NCBI GenBank assembly: GCA_963790085.1
Contig: CAWBNH010000013.1
Location: 602,476-666,475 of the forward strand
Direction of reading: 5' to 3'
Source of the DNA: CAXMST01 sp963790085
Lineage (GTDB): Bacteria; Actinomycetota; Thermoleophilia; Solirubrobacterales; 70-9
Length of the DNA: 64,000 nt
A program made the position numbers and the translations under genes. The notes beneath the pieces are model-generated. The model was not told the origin of the DNA. It did not search any database and saw nothing but the letters and a program-made list of their open reading frames with translations. Position 1 is the first letter of the stretch. Each line of letters starts with the position of its first letter. Shown piece after piece: positions 1 through 8,803 of this stretch.

Positions 1-55
1 CGGCATCCACGTCGGACGCTGAGCCCTTTCCGCGCCTGCCCGTCGCGCAGCCGGC

Positions 56-691
56 CTACAGGAACGGGAGCGTGAAGAGCCGGATCACCCCGCCGAGGAA
101 AACGAGCGTGCCGATGGCCAGGGTGCCGGCGACGACCCGGTCGGAGGTGAGCTTGCTCGCGATTCCGGCGAAGAACAGCACCGCGGCAAAGAAGATCGTC
201 GCCAGGACGTAGTTGTCCGCGGTCTGGTTGGCGTCGCGACCCTCGTCGAACAACGCCGTCGCCTCGGCCTCGAGCTCCTCCGACTCGGTCAGCCGCTCGG
301 GCTGGTAGGAGTCGAGCTGGAACGGCGTCGGCGGCGCATCCTTGTTCTTCAGCGGTTTCAGCGCCAGCCACTCCTCGAAGGCGGGCCGGAACTCGGACCG
401 GAAGAAGCGCTGGATGAGCCGCTCCCCCTGCTTGTTGTCCTGTGTGAACGCGATCGCGAACTCGGTGAACAGGCCGGCGTCGATCGTCACGAACGCGGCC
501 GCGTCGGAGCGGGCCTTGGCCGACTCGGTCCGGGTTGCGCCGGCCGAGGTGAACTTGGTCGACTGCTCGCCGCTCCAGCGGGTCGACTCGTAGGCGCTGT
601 AGGCCGTCGCGACCGTTGCCGCTGCCAGCAGCAGCGCGCTCCACAGCTCGAGCCGCTCCCTGAAGCCCCACGGCTTGTGCTCCGCGCTCAC
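56..691 (-). CDS. Hypothetical membrane protein, three predicted TM segments
   Basis: A protein of 211 residues with one hydrophobic segment near the N terminus (about residues 15-35) and two at the C terminus (about 160-210), with a charged soluble middle of about 120 residues. I do not recognise the family; the layout resembles DUF4337-type membrane proteins, but that is a guess. The GTG at 691 is chosen because the reading frame upstream of it is Arg/Pro-rich and looks non-coding, and a TAGGCT box (700-705, minus strand) lies 8 bases ahead of it, a leaderless arrangement repeated across this window. It ends near the left edge and lies 67 bases downstream of the antiporter on the same strand. 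Confidence 0.6.
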   Translation of the reverse strand: MSAEHKPWGFRERLELWSALLLAAATVATAYSAYESTRWSGEQSTKFTSAGATRTESAKARSDAAAFVTIDAGLFTEFAIAFTQDNKQGERLIQRFFRSEFRPAFEEWLALKPLKNKDAPPTPFQLDSYQPERLTESEELEAEATALFDEGRDANQTADNYVLATIFFAAVLFFAGIASKLTSDRVVAGTLAIGTLVFLGGVIRLFTLPFL

Positions 692-758
692 CGGACGGGA
701 GCCTATCCACGTCGGGGCTGATCTGGCGCGACCTCTTGCAGGCCCCGGGGCGGCTGAC

Positions 759-2024
759 CTAGTCGGCCTCCTCGGCCATCTTCCCGCGGACCGGTACCTC
801 CTCGACCGGCTGCATCTCCTCGGCCCCTTCGTCGGCATCCGCGATCGAGCGCGCGTAGGCGTTGGTCAGCGGGCGGGCGCTGATGCCGTGGGCGAAGACG
901 CTGGCGAGCACGGTCACGGTCATCGCCGCGAACAGCGTCGAGATCCCGGGCAGCTCCGGCTCCTCCTCGATCACGACCAGGGCGAGGATGATCGAGGCGA
1001 GGCCGCGGGGCCCGAACCAGCCGATGAAAGCGACTGAGCTCCGGCGCAGGCCGGCGCCGGCGAGCGCGACCGCGACCGGGAGCATCCGGACCACGGTCAG
1101 GCTCAACAGCCCGTACACGAACACCTCCCAGCCGACGCCCTCGAGCAAGCCGATTGCGCTGATCCCGAAGATGTAGAAGACGGTGAGGTTGAGCAGTTGC
1201 CCCTCGTCCTCGGTGAAGTCGAGGATCCTCTCGCTGCAGACGGTGGTGATCCTGCCGGCCGTCAGGCCGGCGACGAAGGCCCCGATGAACCCGTTGCCGC
1301 CGAACTGCTCGGCCAGCGCCCAGGCGCCGAGCGCGAGGCCGATCATCGAGAGCTGCTGGAAGGTGCCGGTCATCCAGCCGCGGCCGGTCGCCCGCTCGAC
1401 CAACCAGCCGCCCGCCAGCCCGATCGCCGCGCCGACCAATGCCCCGAAACCGATCTGCTCGAGGGCGAAGGACGCCCATCCGGTTGCGCTGGTCTGCGCC
1501 TCGCTGACCGCCAGGCCGGTGAACAGGAACAGGAACGGGATCGAGAGCCCGTCGTTGAGGCCGCTCTCGACATTGAGCGCCTGCCTGGTCCGTTGCGGGA
1601 TCCGCTTGCTGGAGACGACCGCCTGACCCAGGGCGGCGTCGGTGGGGGCGAGCACCGCCGCGATCATCGCCGCCTCCCAGAACTCGATATCGGTCAGCAG
1701 CAGGGCGCCGAGGGCCGTGCCGAGGGCGATCGTCAGCGGCATCCCGATCCCGAGCAGTCTCGCCGGCAGTCCGCGGTTGCGACTGAGGGTCCCGAGCTCG
1801 ATCCGCGAGGCGTCGGCGAACAGGACGATCACCAGGGCGATCTCGGCGAGCAGCAGGCCGGTCTCGCTGGTCAGCTCGACGTCGGTCACCCCGGTCACAT
1901 CGGGGCCGAGCAGGATCCCCGCCGCGACGAAGAACATCGGTGCGCTGATCAGCAGCGGCTCCAGCCGCCGCGAGAGCAGGCTGTAGGCGAAGAGAACCGC
2001 CGCGAGCAGGCCGATGTCGTTCAT
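759..2024 (-). CDS. Cation:proton antiporter, CPA1 (NhaP-like) family
   Basis: A polytopic inner-membrane protein of 421 residues with about 11-12 hydrophobic segments. It probably exchanges Na+ or K+ for protons. A PTDAALG motif at about 127-133 and an ESGLNDG motif at about 154-160 match the ion-binding region of CPA1 exchangers; the Asn-Asp pair is typical of electroneutral members. The C-terminal tail of about 30 residues is acidic and probably cytoplasmic. The ATG at 2024 is preferred over an upstream in-frame start because AAAGGA lies about 9 bases before it and the extra 12 residues are Arg-rich. It faces away from the glycosyltransferase at 2105. Confidence 0.85.
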   Translation of the reverse strand: MNDIGLLAAVLFAYSLLSRRLEPLLISAPMFFVAAGILLGPDVTGVTDVELTSETGLLLAEIALVIVLFADASRIELGTLSRNRGLPARLLGIGMPLTIALGTALGALLLTDIEFWEAAMIAAVLAPTDAALGQAVVSSKRIPQRTRQALNVESGLNDGLSIPFLFLFTGLAVSEAQTSATGWASFALEQIGFGALVGAAIGLAGGWLVERATGRGWMTGTFQQLSMIGLALGAWALAEQFGGNGFIGAFVAGLTAGRITTVCSERILDFTEDEGQLLNLTVFYIFGISAIGLLEGVGWEVFVYGLLSLTVVRMLPVAVALAGAGLRRSSVAFIGWFGPRGLASIILALVVIEEEPELPGISTLFAAMTVTVLASVFAHGISARPLTNAYARSIADADEGAEEMQPVEEVPVRGKMAEEAD

Positions 2025-2091
2025 CCGCCGGATCCTTTCAGGCCCCGGCCTGCGGCGCACAAGCGCCGGGCCTCGGTACTCGCCCAGCCCC

Positions 2092-2097
2092 TAGGCT
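2092..2097 (+). promoter_or_regulatory. -10 box of a leaderless promoter (TAGGCT)
   Basis: TAGGCT lies 7 bases before the ATG at 2105 and there is no Shine-Dalgarno sequence, so transcription probably starts at or next to the start codon. Confidence 0.5.
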
Positions 2098-2104
2098 TGG
2101 CGGC

Positions 2105-3379
2105 ATGCCGACGGCTGTGTTCTTCCCTGAGAGTGCCTACGGGCCGACCAACAACTGCGTCGGCATCGGCGACGTCCTGCGCCGGCGTGGCTGGCGCGTC
2201 GTCTTCATCATCGAGGAGTCCTTCGGGGGCAAGCTCGCCGAGCTCGGCTTCGAGGAGCGAACGATGCGGCTCGGGCCGGAGCCGGAGGAGGAGGAGGATC
2301 CCGGGCAGTTCTGGAAGGACTACATCCGCGAGACGGCGCCGGTCTTCCGCAGGCCGACGATCGAACAGATCGAGGGCTTCGTCGCCCCGACCTTCGCGGC
2401 GCTCGCCGAGGGTGCCCGCTACGTCGATCAGCGCCTGGCCGAGATCATCGACGAGGTCGAGCCCGATGTGATCGTCGAGGACAACGTGGTCAGCTTCCCC
2501 GCGATCCTGGCGAGCGGGCGCCCGTGGGTGCGGATCGTCTCCTGCAACCCGGCGGAGATCAAGGACCCGGCGGTTCCGCCACCGTTCTCCGGCTACCCCG
2601 CCGACGATCGCTCGGGCTGGGATCGTTACCGCGAGCAGTATCGGCGGGCGATCGGCCCGATGCAGGAGGAGTTCGACGCGTTCTGCCGCGAGCGCGGGGC
2701 ACCACCGCTGCCGAAGCTCGAGATGATCCACACCTCGAACTGGCTCAACCTCTGGCTCTACCCTCGCGAGGTCGACTACGCGCGCGACGTCCCGCTCGCC
2801 GACGGCTGGGAGAACCTCGAGTCGAGCGTCAGGGGCACCGACCCCGCCTGGGAGCTGCCCGAGCCGCTCGCGGGCGGATCCGAGCCGCTCGTCTACCTCA
2901 GCCTCGGCTCACTCGGATCCGGCGACGTCGATCTGATGCGGGGCCTGATCGGCTCGCTCGCGGAGGCCCCCTACCGGGTGATCGTCTCGATGGGCCCCCA
3001 GCACAGCGAGCTCGAGCTCGCGCCGAACATGACCGGCGCGGAGTTCCTGCCCCAGACCTCGATCCTGCCCGAGGTCGATCTGGTTATCACCCACGGCGGC
3101 AACAACACCGTCACGGAGTGCCTGCACTTCGGCCGGCCGATGGTGCTCCTGCCGCTGTTCTGGGACCAGTACGACAACGCCCAGCGGATCGATGAGACGG
3201 GGTTCGGGCGACGGCTGGCGACCTACTCGCACGATCCCGCCGAGCTGCCGGCAGCGATCGACGAGCTGCTCGCCGACGCCGCTCTGAGGCGACGGCTCGA
3301 TGCCGTCTCGGCGCGCCTGCGAGCGACACCGGGCAGCGAGCGCGCCGCCAACCTGATCGCCGGTGTCGCCGGTGTCTGA
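2105..3379 (+). CDS. MGT-family (GT1) glycosyltransferase
   Basis: A GT-B glycosyltransferase of 424 residues resembling macrolide-type/UDP-glucuronosyl transferases that move sugar from a nucleotide donor to a small lipophilic acceptor. The N-terminal half has the Gly/His-rich acceptor start (residues 9-25). The C-terminal half carries the donor-binding signature ITHGGNNTVTECL followed by FGRPMVLLP and WDQYDNA (about 322-356). The acceptor cannot be read from sequence. It is probably a leaderless single-gene unit; the aldehyde dehydrogenase gene converges on it with a 8-base gap. Confidence 0.85.
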   Translation: MPTAVFFPESAYGPTNNCVGIGDVLRRRGWRVVFIIEESFGGKLAELGFEERTMRLGPEPEEEEDPGQFWKDYIRETAPVFRRPTIEQIEGFVAPTFAALAEGARYVDQRLAEIIDEVEPDVIVEDNVVSFPAILASGRPWVRIVSCNPAEIKDPAVPPPFSGYPADDRSGWDRYREQYRRAIGPMQEEFDAFCRERGAPPLPKLEMIHTSNWLNLWLYPREVDYARDVPLADGWENLESSVRGTDPAWELPEPLAGGSEPLVYLSLGSLGSGDVDLMRGLIGSLAEAPYRVIVSMGPQHSELELAPNMTGAEFLPQTSILPEVDLVITHGGNNTVTECLHFGRPMVLLPLFWDQYDNAQRIDETGFGRRLATYSHDPAELPAAIDELLADAALRRRLDAVSARLRATPGSERAANLIAGVAGV

Positions 3380-3387
3380 CGGTCAGC

Positions 3388-4875
3388 TCAGTCGCCGGCG
3401 GAGTACTCGGAGTAGGGGTACCACCACTCCTTGCGCTCGATCTTCGTCTCCATGTGGACGTGCTTGGTCTCCTGAAAGGCCTCGAGACCCTCGCGGCCGA
3501 GCTCGCGGCCGAGGCCCGACTGCTTGAAGCCCCCGAACGGGCCGGCGTCGTTGTCGGTCAGGGGGTCGTTGATCCAGACCGTGCCGGCGCGGAGCTCGCG
3601 CATGCACTTGACGGCGTTGGCGAGATCGGCCGTGTAGACGTTGGCGCCGAGCCCGAACTCGGTGCCGTTGGCCAGCTCGATCGCCTCGTCCAGGTCCTTG
3701 ACGGGGACGATCGGCGCCACCGGCCCGAAGGTCTCCTCGCGCAGCAGCGCCGTTTCGGCCGGCGCGCCGGTGACGACCGCCGGAGCGTAGAAGTGCCCGT
3801 GCTCCTGCCCGCCGCTGTCGCCGCCGATCAGCAGCTCGGCGCCGGCGGCGACGGCGGCCTCGACCTGGACGACGACCTTCTCGCGCTGAGCGGCCGAGAT
3901 CATCGGCCCGAGATCGGTGTCGGCCTGCCTCGGGTCACCCAGCACCAGCGTGCGGGTGTGGTCGACGAAGGCGCTGACATAGTCGTCGTAGAGGTCCTCC
4001 ATCACGTAGAAGCGCTCGGCGGAGGTGCAGACCTGTCCGGCGTTGAGATAGGCGGCCCAGGCGCCGCCGCGGGCGGCGATCTCGAGCTCGGAGGCAACGT
4101 CGGAGCAGACGATGAACGGGTCCTTGCCACCCATCTCGAGGTTGACCCGCGCGACCCGCTCGGCGCAGGCGAGCGCGACCCGCTTGCCGGTCGCCACCGA
4201 GCCGGTGAAGGCGATGCAGTCGACGCGCTCGTCCCTGGTCAGGGCCGCGCCGGTCTCGCCCGCGCCGGCGATGATGTTGACGACCCCGTCGGGCAGGTGG
4301 TCGAGCAGGGGCGCCAGGGCAAGGGTCGAGAGCGGCGTCAGCTCCGACGGCTTGCAGACGACCGTGTTGCCGGCGGCCAGCGCCGGGGCGAGCTTCCAGC
4401 TGAGCAGCAGCAGCGGGTAGTTCCAGGGCACGATGCAGCCCACCACCCCGAGCGGATCCTTGACGACCAGCGCCAGCTGGCTCGACTCGATCGGCGGGAT
4501 CACCCGGCCGGCCGAGTCGCGGCCGATCTCGGCGTAGTAGTCGAACGCGGCGGCGCACCACTCGATCTCATCCGAGTTCTCGATCACGGGCTTGCCGCCC
4601 TCGGTCGTCATCAGCGCCGCGAGCTCGTCCTGGTGTTGACGCAGCCGTCGCGCGACCTCATGCAGCAGCTCGCCGCGCTCTCCGGCGGGCATCGTCGCCC
4701 ACGCCTTCCACGCGTCGCGGGCGGCCGCGATTGCGGCATCGGTCTGCTCCGTCGAGGCACCGCCGACGGTGGCGACGGTCTCCTCCGTGTAGGGGTTCTC
4801 GACGATGATCGCCTCGCCGTCGCCGGCGACTGCCTGCCCGGCGATCAGCAGCTCGGTGGCGGGCCGCGCATTCAT
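3388..4875 (-). CDS. NAD(P)-dependent aldehyde dehydrogenase
   Basis: A full-length ALDH-superfamily enzyme (495 residues) that oxidises an aldehyde to its acid. The general base is Glu247 in NLEMGGKDP and the nucleophile is Cys283 in NAGQVCTSAERF; the cofactor loop FTGSVATGK is at 223-231. The sequence type is closest to betaine-aldehyde, aminobutyraldehyde and succinate-semialdehyde dehydrogenases, and the neighbouring polyamine genes favour an amine-derived aldehyde. That substrate is inference. The ATG at 4875 follows a TAGGAT box (4883-4888) by 7 bases without a ribosome site, so it is probably leaderless. Confidence 0.9.
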   Translation of the reverse strand: MNARPATELLIAGQAVAGDGEAIIVENPYTEETVATVGGASTEQTDAAIAAARDAWKAWATMPAGERGELLHEVARRLRQHQDELAALMTTEGGKPVIENSDEIEWCAAAFDYYAEIGRDSAGRVIPPIESSQLALVVKDPLGVVGCIVPWNYPLLLLSWKLAPALAAGNTVVCKPSELTPLSTLALAPLLDHLPDGVVNIIAGAGETGAALTRDERVDCIAFTGSVATGKRVALACAERVARVNLEMGGKDPFIVCSDVASELEIAARGGAWAAYLNAGQVCTSAERFYVMEDLYDDYVSAFVDHTRTLVLGDPRQADTDLGPMISAAQREKVVVQVEAAVAAGAELLIGGDSGGQEHGHFYAPAVVTGAPAETALLREETFGPVAPIVPVKDLDEAIELANGTEFGLGANVYTADLANAVKCMRELRAGTVWINDPLTDNDAGPFGGFKQSGLGRELGREGLEAFQETKHVHMETKIERKEWWYPYSEYSAGD

Positions 4876-4915
4876 CGGTTCGATCCTAGCTGTCGGCCGC
4901 CGAGCCCGGCCGCGA

Positions 4916-5308
4916 TCAGGCGGCGGGCGCGACCTGCGCGGTGCACGCCGGGCAGCGCTTGGCGGCGAGCGGGATGTCCGTCGTGCACTCCGGGCATTCC
5001 CGGGTGCTGACCTCCTCGGGCCCCTTCAGCTTGTTCATCGGGACGACGACGAAGAAGTAGATGGCCGCGGCGATCGAGACGAACGAGATCAGTGAGTTGA
5101 GGAACAGGCCGTAGCTGAAGATCGTGCCGCTGATCTCGAAGGTGAGGCCGCTGAAGTCCGGCTCGCCGATGATCAGGGCGATGATCGGCGTCAGCAGGTT
5201 CTCGACCAGCGACGTGACTACCGCTCCGAACGCGGCACCGAGGACGACCGCAACGGCGAGATCGACCACGTTGCCACGCATGATGAAATCCTTGAAGCCC
5301 TTGAGCAT
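4916..5308 (-). CDS. mscL: Large-conductance mechanosensitive channel with C-terminal zinc ribbon
   Basis: The N terminus MLKGFKDFIMRGNVVDLAV and two membrane helices (about 15-45 and 68-92) are typical of MscL, the homopentameric emergency valve opened by membrane tension. The cytoplasmic tail is unusual: instead of the common amphipathic helical bundle, it has CPEC at 105-108 and CPAC at 119-122, a four-Cys zinc-ribbon pattern, in a protein of 130 residues. A strong ribosome site (GGAGGAGAG, about 5316-5324) precedes the ATG, and TACAGT on the minus strand about 30 bases further upstream is a likely -10. It may be transcribed separately from the substrate-binding gene behind it. Confidence 0.93.
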   Translation of the reverse strand: MLKGFKDFIMRGNVVDLAVAVVLGAAFGAVVTSLVENLLTPIIALIIGEPDFSGLTFEISGTIFSYGLFLNSLISFVSIAAAIYFFVVVPMNKLKGPEEVSTRECPECTTDIPLAAKRCPACTAQVAPAA

Positions 5309-5417
5309 TGTGGCTCTCTCCTCCCGACGGTGAATCAGACGCGGGGACTGTAGCCAACCGCCATGCCTTGTGGGACGTCGGCGCCGGGTACCGCCGGCTG
5401 GCGGAAACGTTGTCGGA

Positions 5418-6569
5418 TCAGCCGCCGCTGATCAGCTGCTGCCAGCGGTCCTCGACCTCTCTGACGCCGTCGGCCGGCGGGTTGTCGATCGTCGAGCAGT
5501 CACCGGTGTACTCGTCGGTCGGGAAGATCAGCTGGCTCGTGGCGAGCTCGGGGTCCTCCTGCTTGAAGATCTCCTGGACTCCCTTCACCGGGGTGATGTA
5601 GCTGTTGTAGGCCGCGATCTGCGTCTGGTTGGCCGGGTCGTACACGTAGTTCATGAACGCGTACGCCGCGTCCGGGTTCGGCGCCCCGACCGGGATCACC
5701 ATGTTGTCCGACCAGAGCAGGCAGCCGTCCTCCGGCTTGACGAACTCGAGGTCGGGGTTGTCGGCCTGCAGCTGGACCGCGTCCCCGGACCAGCCGATCG
5801 CGATCACTGCGTCCCCGCGGGCCATATCGTCGGTGTAGTCGTTGCCGGTCAGCTTCCGGATCTGCCCGGACTTGACCGCCTCGTCGAGCTGGTCAATCGC
5901 GTCGAGCCAGTCCTGGGTGGTCGCGTCCTCCGGCGCGATCCCATTGCCCTGGAGGATCATCGGCACGGTGTCGCGGAGCTCGGTCAGCACCGTCACCTTG
6001 CCCTTGTACTGGGGGTCGAAGATGTCGTTGATCGAGGTCACGTCCGGCGCCTCCTTGGTGTTGACCACGAGGCCGGTCAAGCCGCTCTGCCACGGCACCG
6101 TGTAGGAGCGGTCGGGATCGATCGAGGGGCTCTTCAGCGAGTCGAGCATGTTCTCGTTGACCTCTCCGATCGCGTCCTTGTCGAGGTCCTGCAGGTAGCC
6201 GAGGTCGTACATCTTCTTCGCCATCCAGTCGCTGACGACGATGATCGAGCGATCGGCGGACTCGCCGTTCTGCAGATCGGGGCGCAGCTTCGCGAAGATC
6301 TCGTTGTTGTCGTTGACGTCCTCGATGTAGTCGACCTTGACGCCGGCCTCGTCCTCGAACTCGGGGATCGTCTTGCGGTCGATGTAGAACGGCCACTGCG
6401 AGATCACCAGCTCGCCGCCGACCGTCCCGGTCGCCTCGGCGGTTGTCACCTCGCCCTCGTTGGCGCCGCCGCCGAGGTCGCTGCCGCATGCCCCCAGCAG
6501 CGCCGACGCACCAAGCGCCAGCAGCGCCGTCAACCACCTGCTTGTCCAGGTCCCGCTCAATATTGACAC
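5418..6569 (-). CDS. Polyamine ABC transporter substrate-binding lipoprotein (copy 1)
   Basis: A PotD/PotF-like periplasmic-type binding lipoprotein that captures putrescine or spermidine and hands it to PotBC. It has a signal peptide ending in a lipobox (SALLGAC) and the extracellular-solute-binding fold: VISQWPFYIDRKTIPEFE at the N terminus, then SYTVPWQSG and VGAPNPDAAYAFMNYV. It is about 88% identical to copy 2 by eye (roughly 44 differences over 358 residues). The GTG at 6569 is preferred because AAGGGGG lies about 9 bases upstream; an in-frame TTG at 6614 would add 15 residues with more Arg in the signal n-region and cannot be excluded. It is the last gene of the pot operon. Confidence 0.9.
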   Translation of the reverse strand: MSILSGTWTSRWLTALLALGASALLGACGSDLGGGANEGEVTTAEATGTVGGELVISQWPFYIDRKTIPEFEDEAGVKVDYIEDVNDNNEIFAKLRPDLQNGESADRSIIVVSDWMAKKMYDLGYLQDLDKDAIGEVNENMLDSLKSPSIDPDRSYTVPWQSGLTGLVVNTKEAPDVTSINDIFDPQYKGKVTVLTELRDTVPMILQGNGIAPEDATTQDWLDAIDQLDEAVKSGQIRKLTGNDYTDDMARGDAVIAIGWSGDAVQLQADNPDLEFVKPEDGCLLWSDNMVIPVGAPNPDAAYAFMNYVYDPANQTQIAAYNSYITPVKGVQEIFKQEDPELATSQLIFPTDEYTGDCSTIDNPPADGVREVEDRWQQLISGG

Positions 6570-6641
6570 CGGCAGCCGCCCCCTTGGTCCGCTCGCTCCA
6601 CCTGTTCGGCCCAAGAATACCGAGCGGGCGGCCGGGGGCGC

Positions 6642-7895
6642 TCAGCCGAGCCTGATGGGGATGCTGCGGTACTGGTTGAGGAAGGTCGAGCTGATCCGCT
6701 CCGCATCCCCGTCGAGGTCGATCTCGCCGAAGCGGCGGAAGGTTTCCTCGAACCAGAGCTTCAGCTCGAGCCGGGCGAGCCCGGCGCCGAGGCAGAAGTG
6801 GCGACCGCCGCCGCCGAACCCCTGATGGTTGTTCGGGTCGCGGCGCACGTCGAAGCGCTGGGCGTCCTCGAAGACGCCCTCGTCGCGGTTGCCGGAGACG
6901 TACCAGAGGGCCAGCTTGTCGCCGGCCCTGACCCGCTTGCCGGCCAGCTCCGTGTCGCGGGTCGCCGTTCGCCGCATGTAGGCGAACGCGGGGTGGCAGC
7001 GGACGCACTCCTCCACCAACTGCTCGAGCGGCACCGCCCCTGAGCGGACCAGATCCATCTGCTCGGGATCCTCGAGCAGGCTCTTCATTCCCGAGGTGAA
7101 GACCGCCCGCGTCGAGTCGTTGCCGGCGACCATCAGCAGGAAGAAGAACATCACCACCTCTTCATGCGAGAGGTGCTCGCCGTCGACCTCGGCCTCGATG
7201 ATCGCGGTGGTCAGGTCCTCAGTCGGGTTCTTCTCGCGCTCCTCGACCATCTCGTTGACGTAGGGCAGGAACTCCCCCAGCGCTCGCCAGACCTCACCGA
7301 GGTCGGGAACCAGGCGCGGATCCTCGAAGGCGGTCGTGCGGTTCGTCCAGTCGACGAGCTTGTCGGCGTCCTCACGGGGGGCGCCGAGCATCTCGCCGAT
7401 GACCATCGCGGGGACGTAGACGCCGACGTCCTGGACCAGGTCGAGGCGGCCGTCTGAGTGCCTGTCGAGCGCTCGGTCCCAGACGAGGTTGATGATCTCG
7501 CGCATCCGCTCGCTGTGTTCGAGCGCCCGCTTCGGTGTGAATGCCCGCTGGACCAGCGCCTTGAGCCGGTCGTGGCGCGGTGGGTCCTGGGAGATCAGCA
7601 TGTTGGCGCTGAGGTCGATCGGATCGGGCTCGCCGGGGGGTGCGAGGTGATCGACCAAGATGATGCTGCGGTCGGAGGAGAAGGTCTCGTGGTCGCGACC
7701 GACGGCGCGGATGTCGTCGTATCGAACGACCGACCAGAAGCCGCTCTCGTTGGGGAAGTCGCCCAACTCGCTCCAATGAAGCGGCTCCTCGTCGCGAAGC
7801 CGGGCGAAGACCTCGTGCGGAGGGCCGTCACGCCAGAGGTCGAGGTTGCTGACGTCGAGCCCGGCGAGGTCCTGCTCTGGCGCGATCGCGCTCAG
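6642..7895 (-). CDS. Cytochrome P450 (probable CTG start)
   Basis: A bacterial class I P450 monooxygenase. The heme-ligand loop FGGGGRHFCLG (Cys at 368), the I-helix AGNDST motif (about 257-262) and an ExxR in EECVRCHP are all present. The first standard start codon is a TTG at 7766, but that would remove a well-conserved N-terminal region: the upstream frame reads DLWRDGPPHEVFARLRDEEP, typical of P450 N termini. Extending to a CTG at 7895 gives 417 residues and makes a CTGA overlap with the potC stop codon, consistent with translational coupling; no Shine-Dalgarno is visible. Substrate and redox partner are unknown, and no ferredoxin is adjacent. A P450 inside a polyamine-transport operon is unusual. 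Confidence 0.9.
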   Translation of the reverse strand: MSAIAPEQDLAGLDVSNLDLWRDGPPHEVFARLRDEEPLHWSELGDFPNESGFWSVVRYDDIRAVGRDHETFSSDRSIILVDHLAPPGEPDPIDLSANMLISQDPPRHDRLKALVQRAFTPKRALEHSERMREIINLVWDRALDRHSDGRLDLVQDVGVYVPAMVIGEMLGAPREDADKLVDWTNRTTAFEDPRLVPDLGEVWRALGEFLPYVNEMVEEREKNPTEDLTTAIIEAEVDGEHLSHEEVVMFFFLLMVAGNDSTRAVFTSGMKSLLEDPEQMDLVRSGAVPLEQLVEECVRCHPAFAYMRRTATRDTELAGKRVRAGDKLALWYVSGNRDEGVFEDAQRFDVRRDPNNHQGFGGGGRHFCLGAGLARLELKLWFEETFRRFGEIDLDGDAERISSTFLNQYRSIPIRLG

Positions 7896-8803
7896 GAGGC
7901 GGCCCCGGGGCGCGGGTCGGGCTCACCTGCGACCGGGCGCTGACCGGACGCGAGGGCGGCGAGGCCGGTGTCGACGTCATCGTCCGGTCGGATCGCCGCG
8001 AGCTTCTCCGCCCGGTGCTGTTGCCAGACGGTGAAGCCCATCGCGATCGCGGTGAGGACGAACAGCAGTGTCGCCAGGACGTTGACCTCGACCGGGATTC
8101 CCCGCTGGGAGGCGCCGAAGATGAACAGCGGGAACGTGACGGTGGTTCCGGAGTTGAAGTTCGAGATCACGAAGTCGTCGAGCGAGAGCGCGAAGGCGAG
8201 CAGCGCGGCGGCGACCAGGCCCGGCGCCAGCAGTGGCAGGGTGACCGTGCGGAAGGTGGTCAGGGGGGTGGCGCCGAGGTCGCGGGCGGCCTCCTCCAGC
8301 GATCGGTCGAAGCCGATCAGTCTTGAGCGGACGACGACGACCACGAAGCTGATCGAGAACATGATGTGGGCAATCCACAGCGTGCTGAAGCCGCGGTCGA
8401 CTCCGATGAACACGAACATCGAGAGCAGCGAGGCGCCGAGCACGACCTCTGGAGTCGCCATCGGGATCACGATCAGGAGGTTGGCGAGCCGCCGGCCGGC
8501 GAACTGGTAGCGGACCAGGCCCATCGCCAGCAGCGTGCCGAGCGCGGTCGCGACCAGGGTCGAGAGCGCAGCGAGCTGCAGGCTCAAGACGAGGGCCTCG
8601 GTCAGCTCGGGGATCCCGAAGGCGTTCTCCCAGTGCGAGAGCGTGAAGCCCTCCCAGGTGAAGTTGAACTTGCCCTGCGGGTCGTTGAACGAGAACACGG
8701 CGATCACGAGGATCGGGATCAGCATGTAGACGACGGCGAGGATGCCGACGCCCATCACCGCGTGCTCGCGGATCCAACGCCAGACCCGGCTCAACGGGCT
8801 CAC
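7892..8803 (-). CDS. potC: Polyamine ABC transporter permease, PotC type
   Basis: An inner-membrane permease of 303 residues with six predicted membrane helices and the ABC-permease EAA loop (EEAARDLGATPLTTFRTVTLP, middle of the protein) that docks on the ATPase. It pairs with the PotB-like permease. Its GTG start overlaps the potB stop codon (GTGA) and its TGA stop overlaps the putative CTG start of the P450, so the three are probably translationally coupled. The C-terminal 45 residues after the last helix are Arg/Pro-rich and probably cytoplasmic. Confidence 0.92.
   Translation of the reverse strand: MSPLSRVWRWIREHAVMGVGILAVVYMLIPILVIAVFSFNDPQGKFNFTWEGFTLSHWENAFGIPELTEALVLSLQLAALSTLVATALGTLLAMGLVRYQFAGRRLANLLIVIPMATPEVVLGASLLSMFVFIGVDRGFSTLWIAHIMFSISFVVVVVRSRLIGFDRSLEEAARDLGATPLTTFRTVTLPLLAPGLVAAALLAFALSLDDFVISNFNSGTTVTFPLFIFGASQRGIPVEVNVLATLLFVLTAIAMGFTVWQQHRAEKLAAIRPDDDVDTGLAALASGQRPVAGEPDPRPGAAS

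Noticed and set aside
2..22. Possible C-terminal end of a plus-strand gene (GIHVGR then TGA) at the left edge
   Set aside because: Six codons are too few to support a call.
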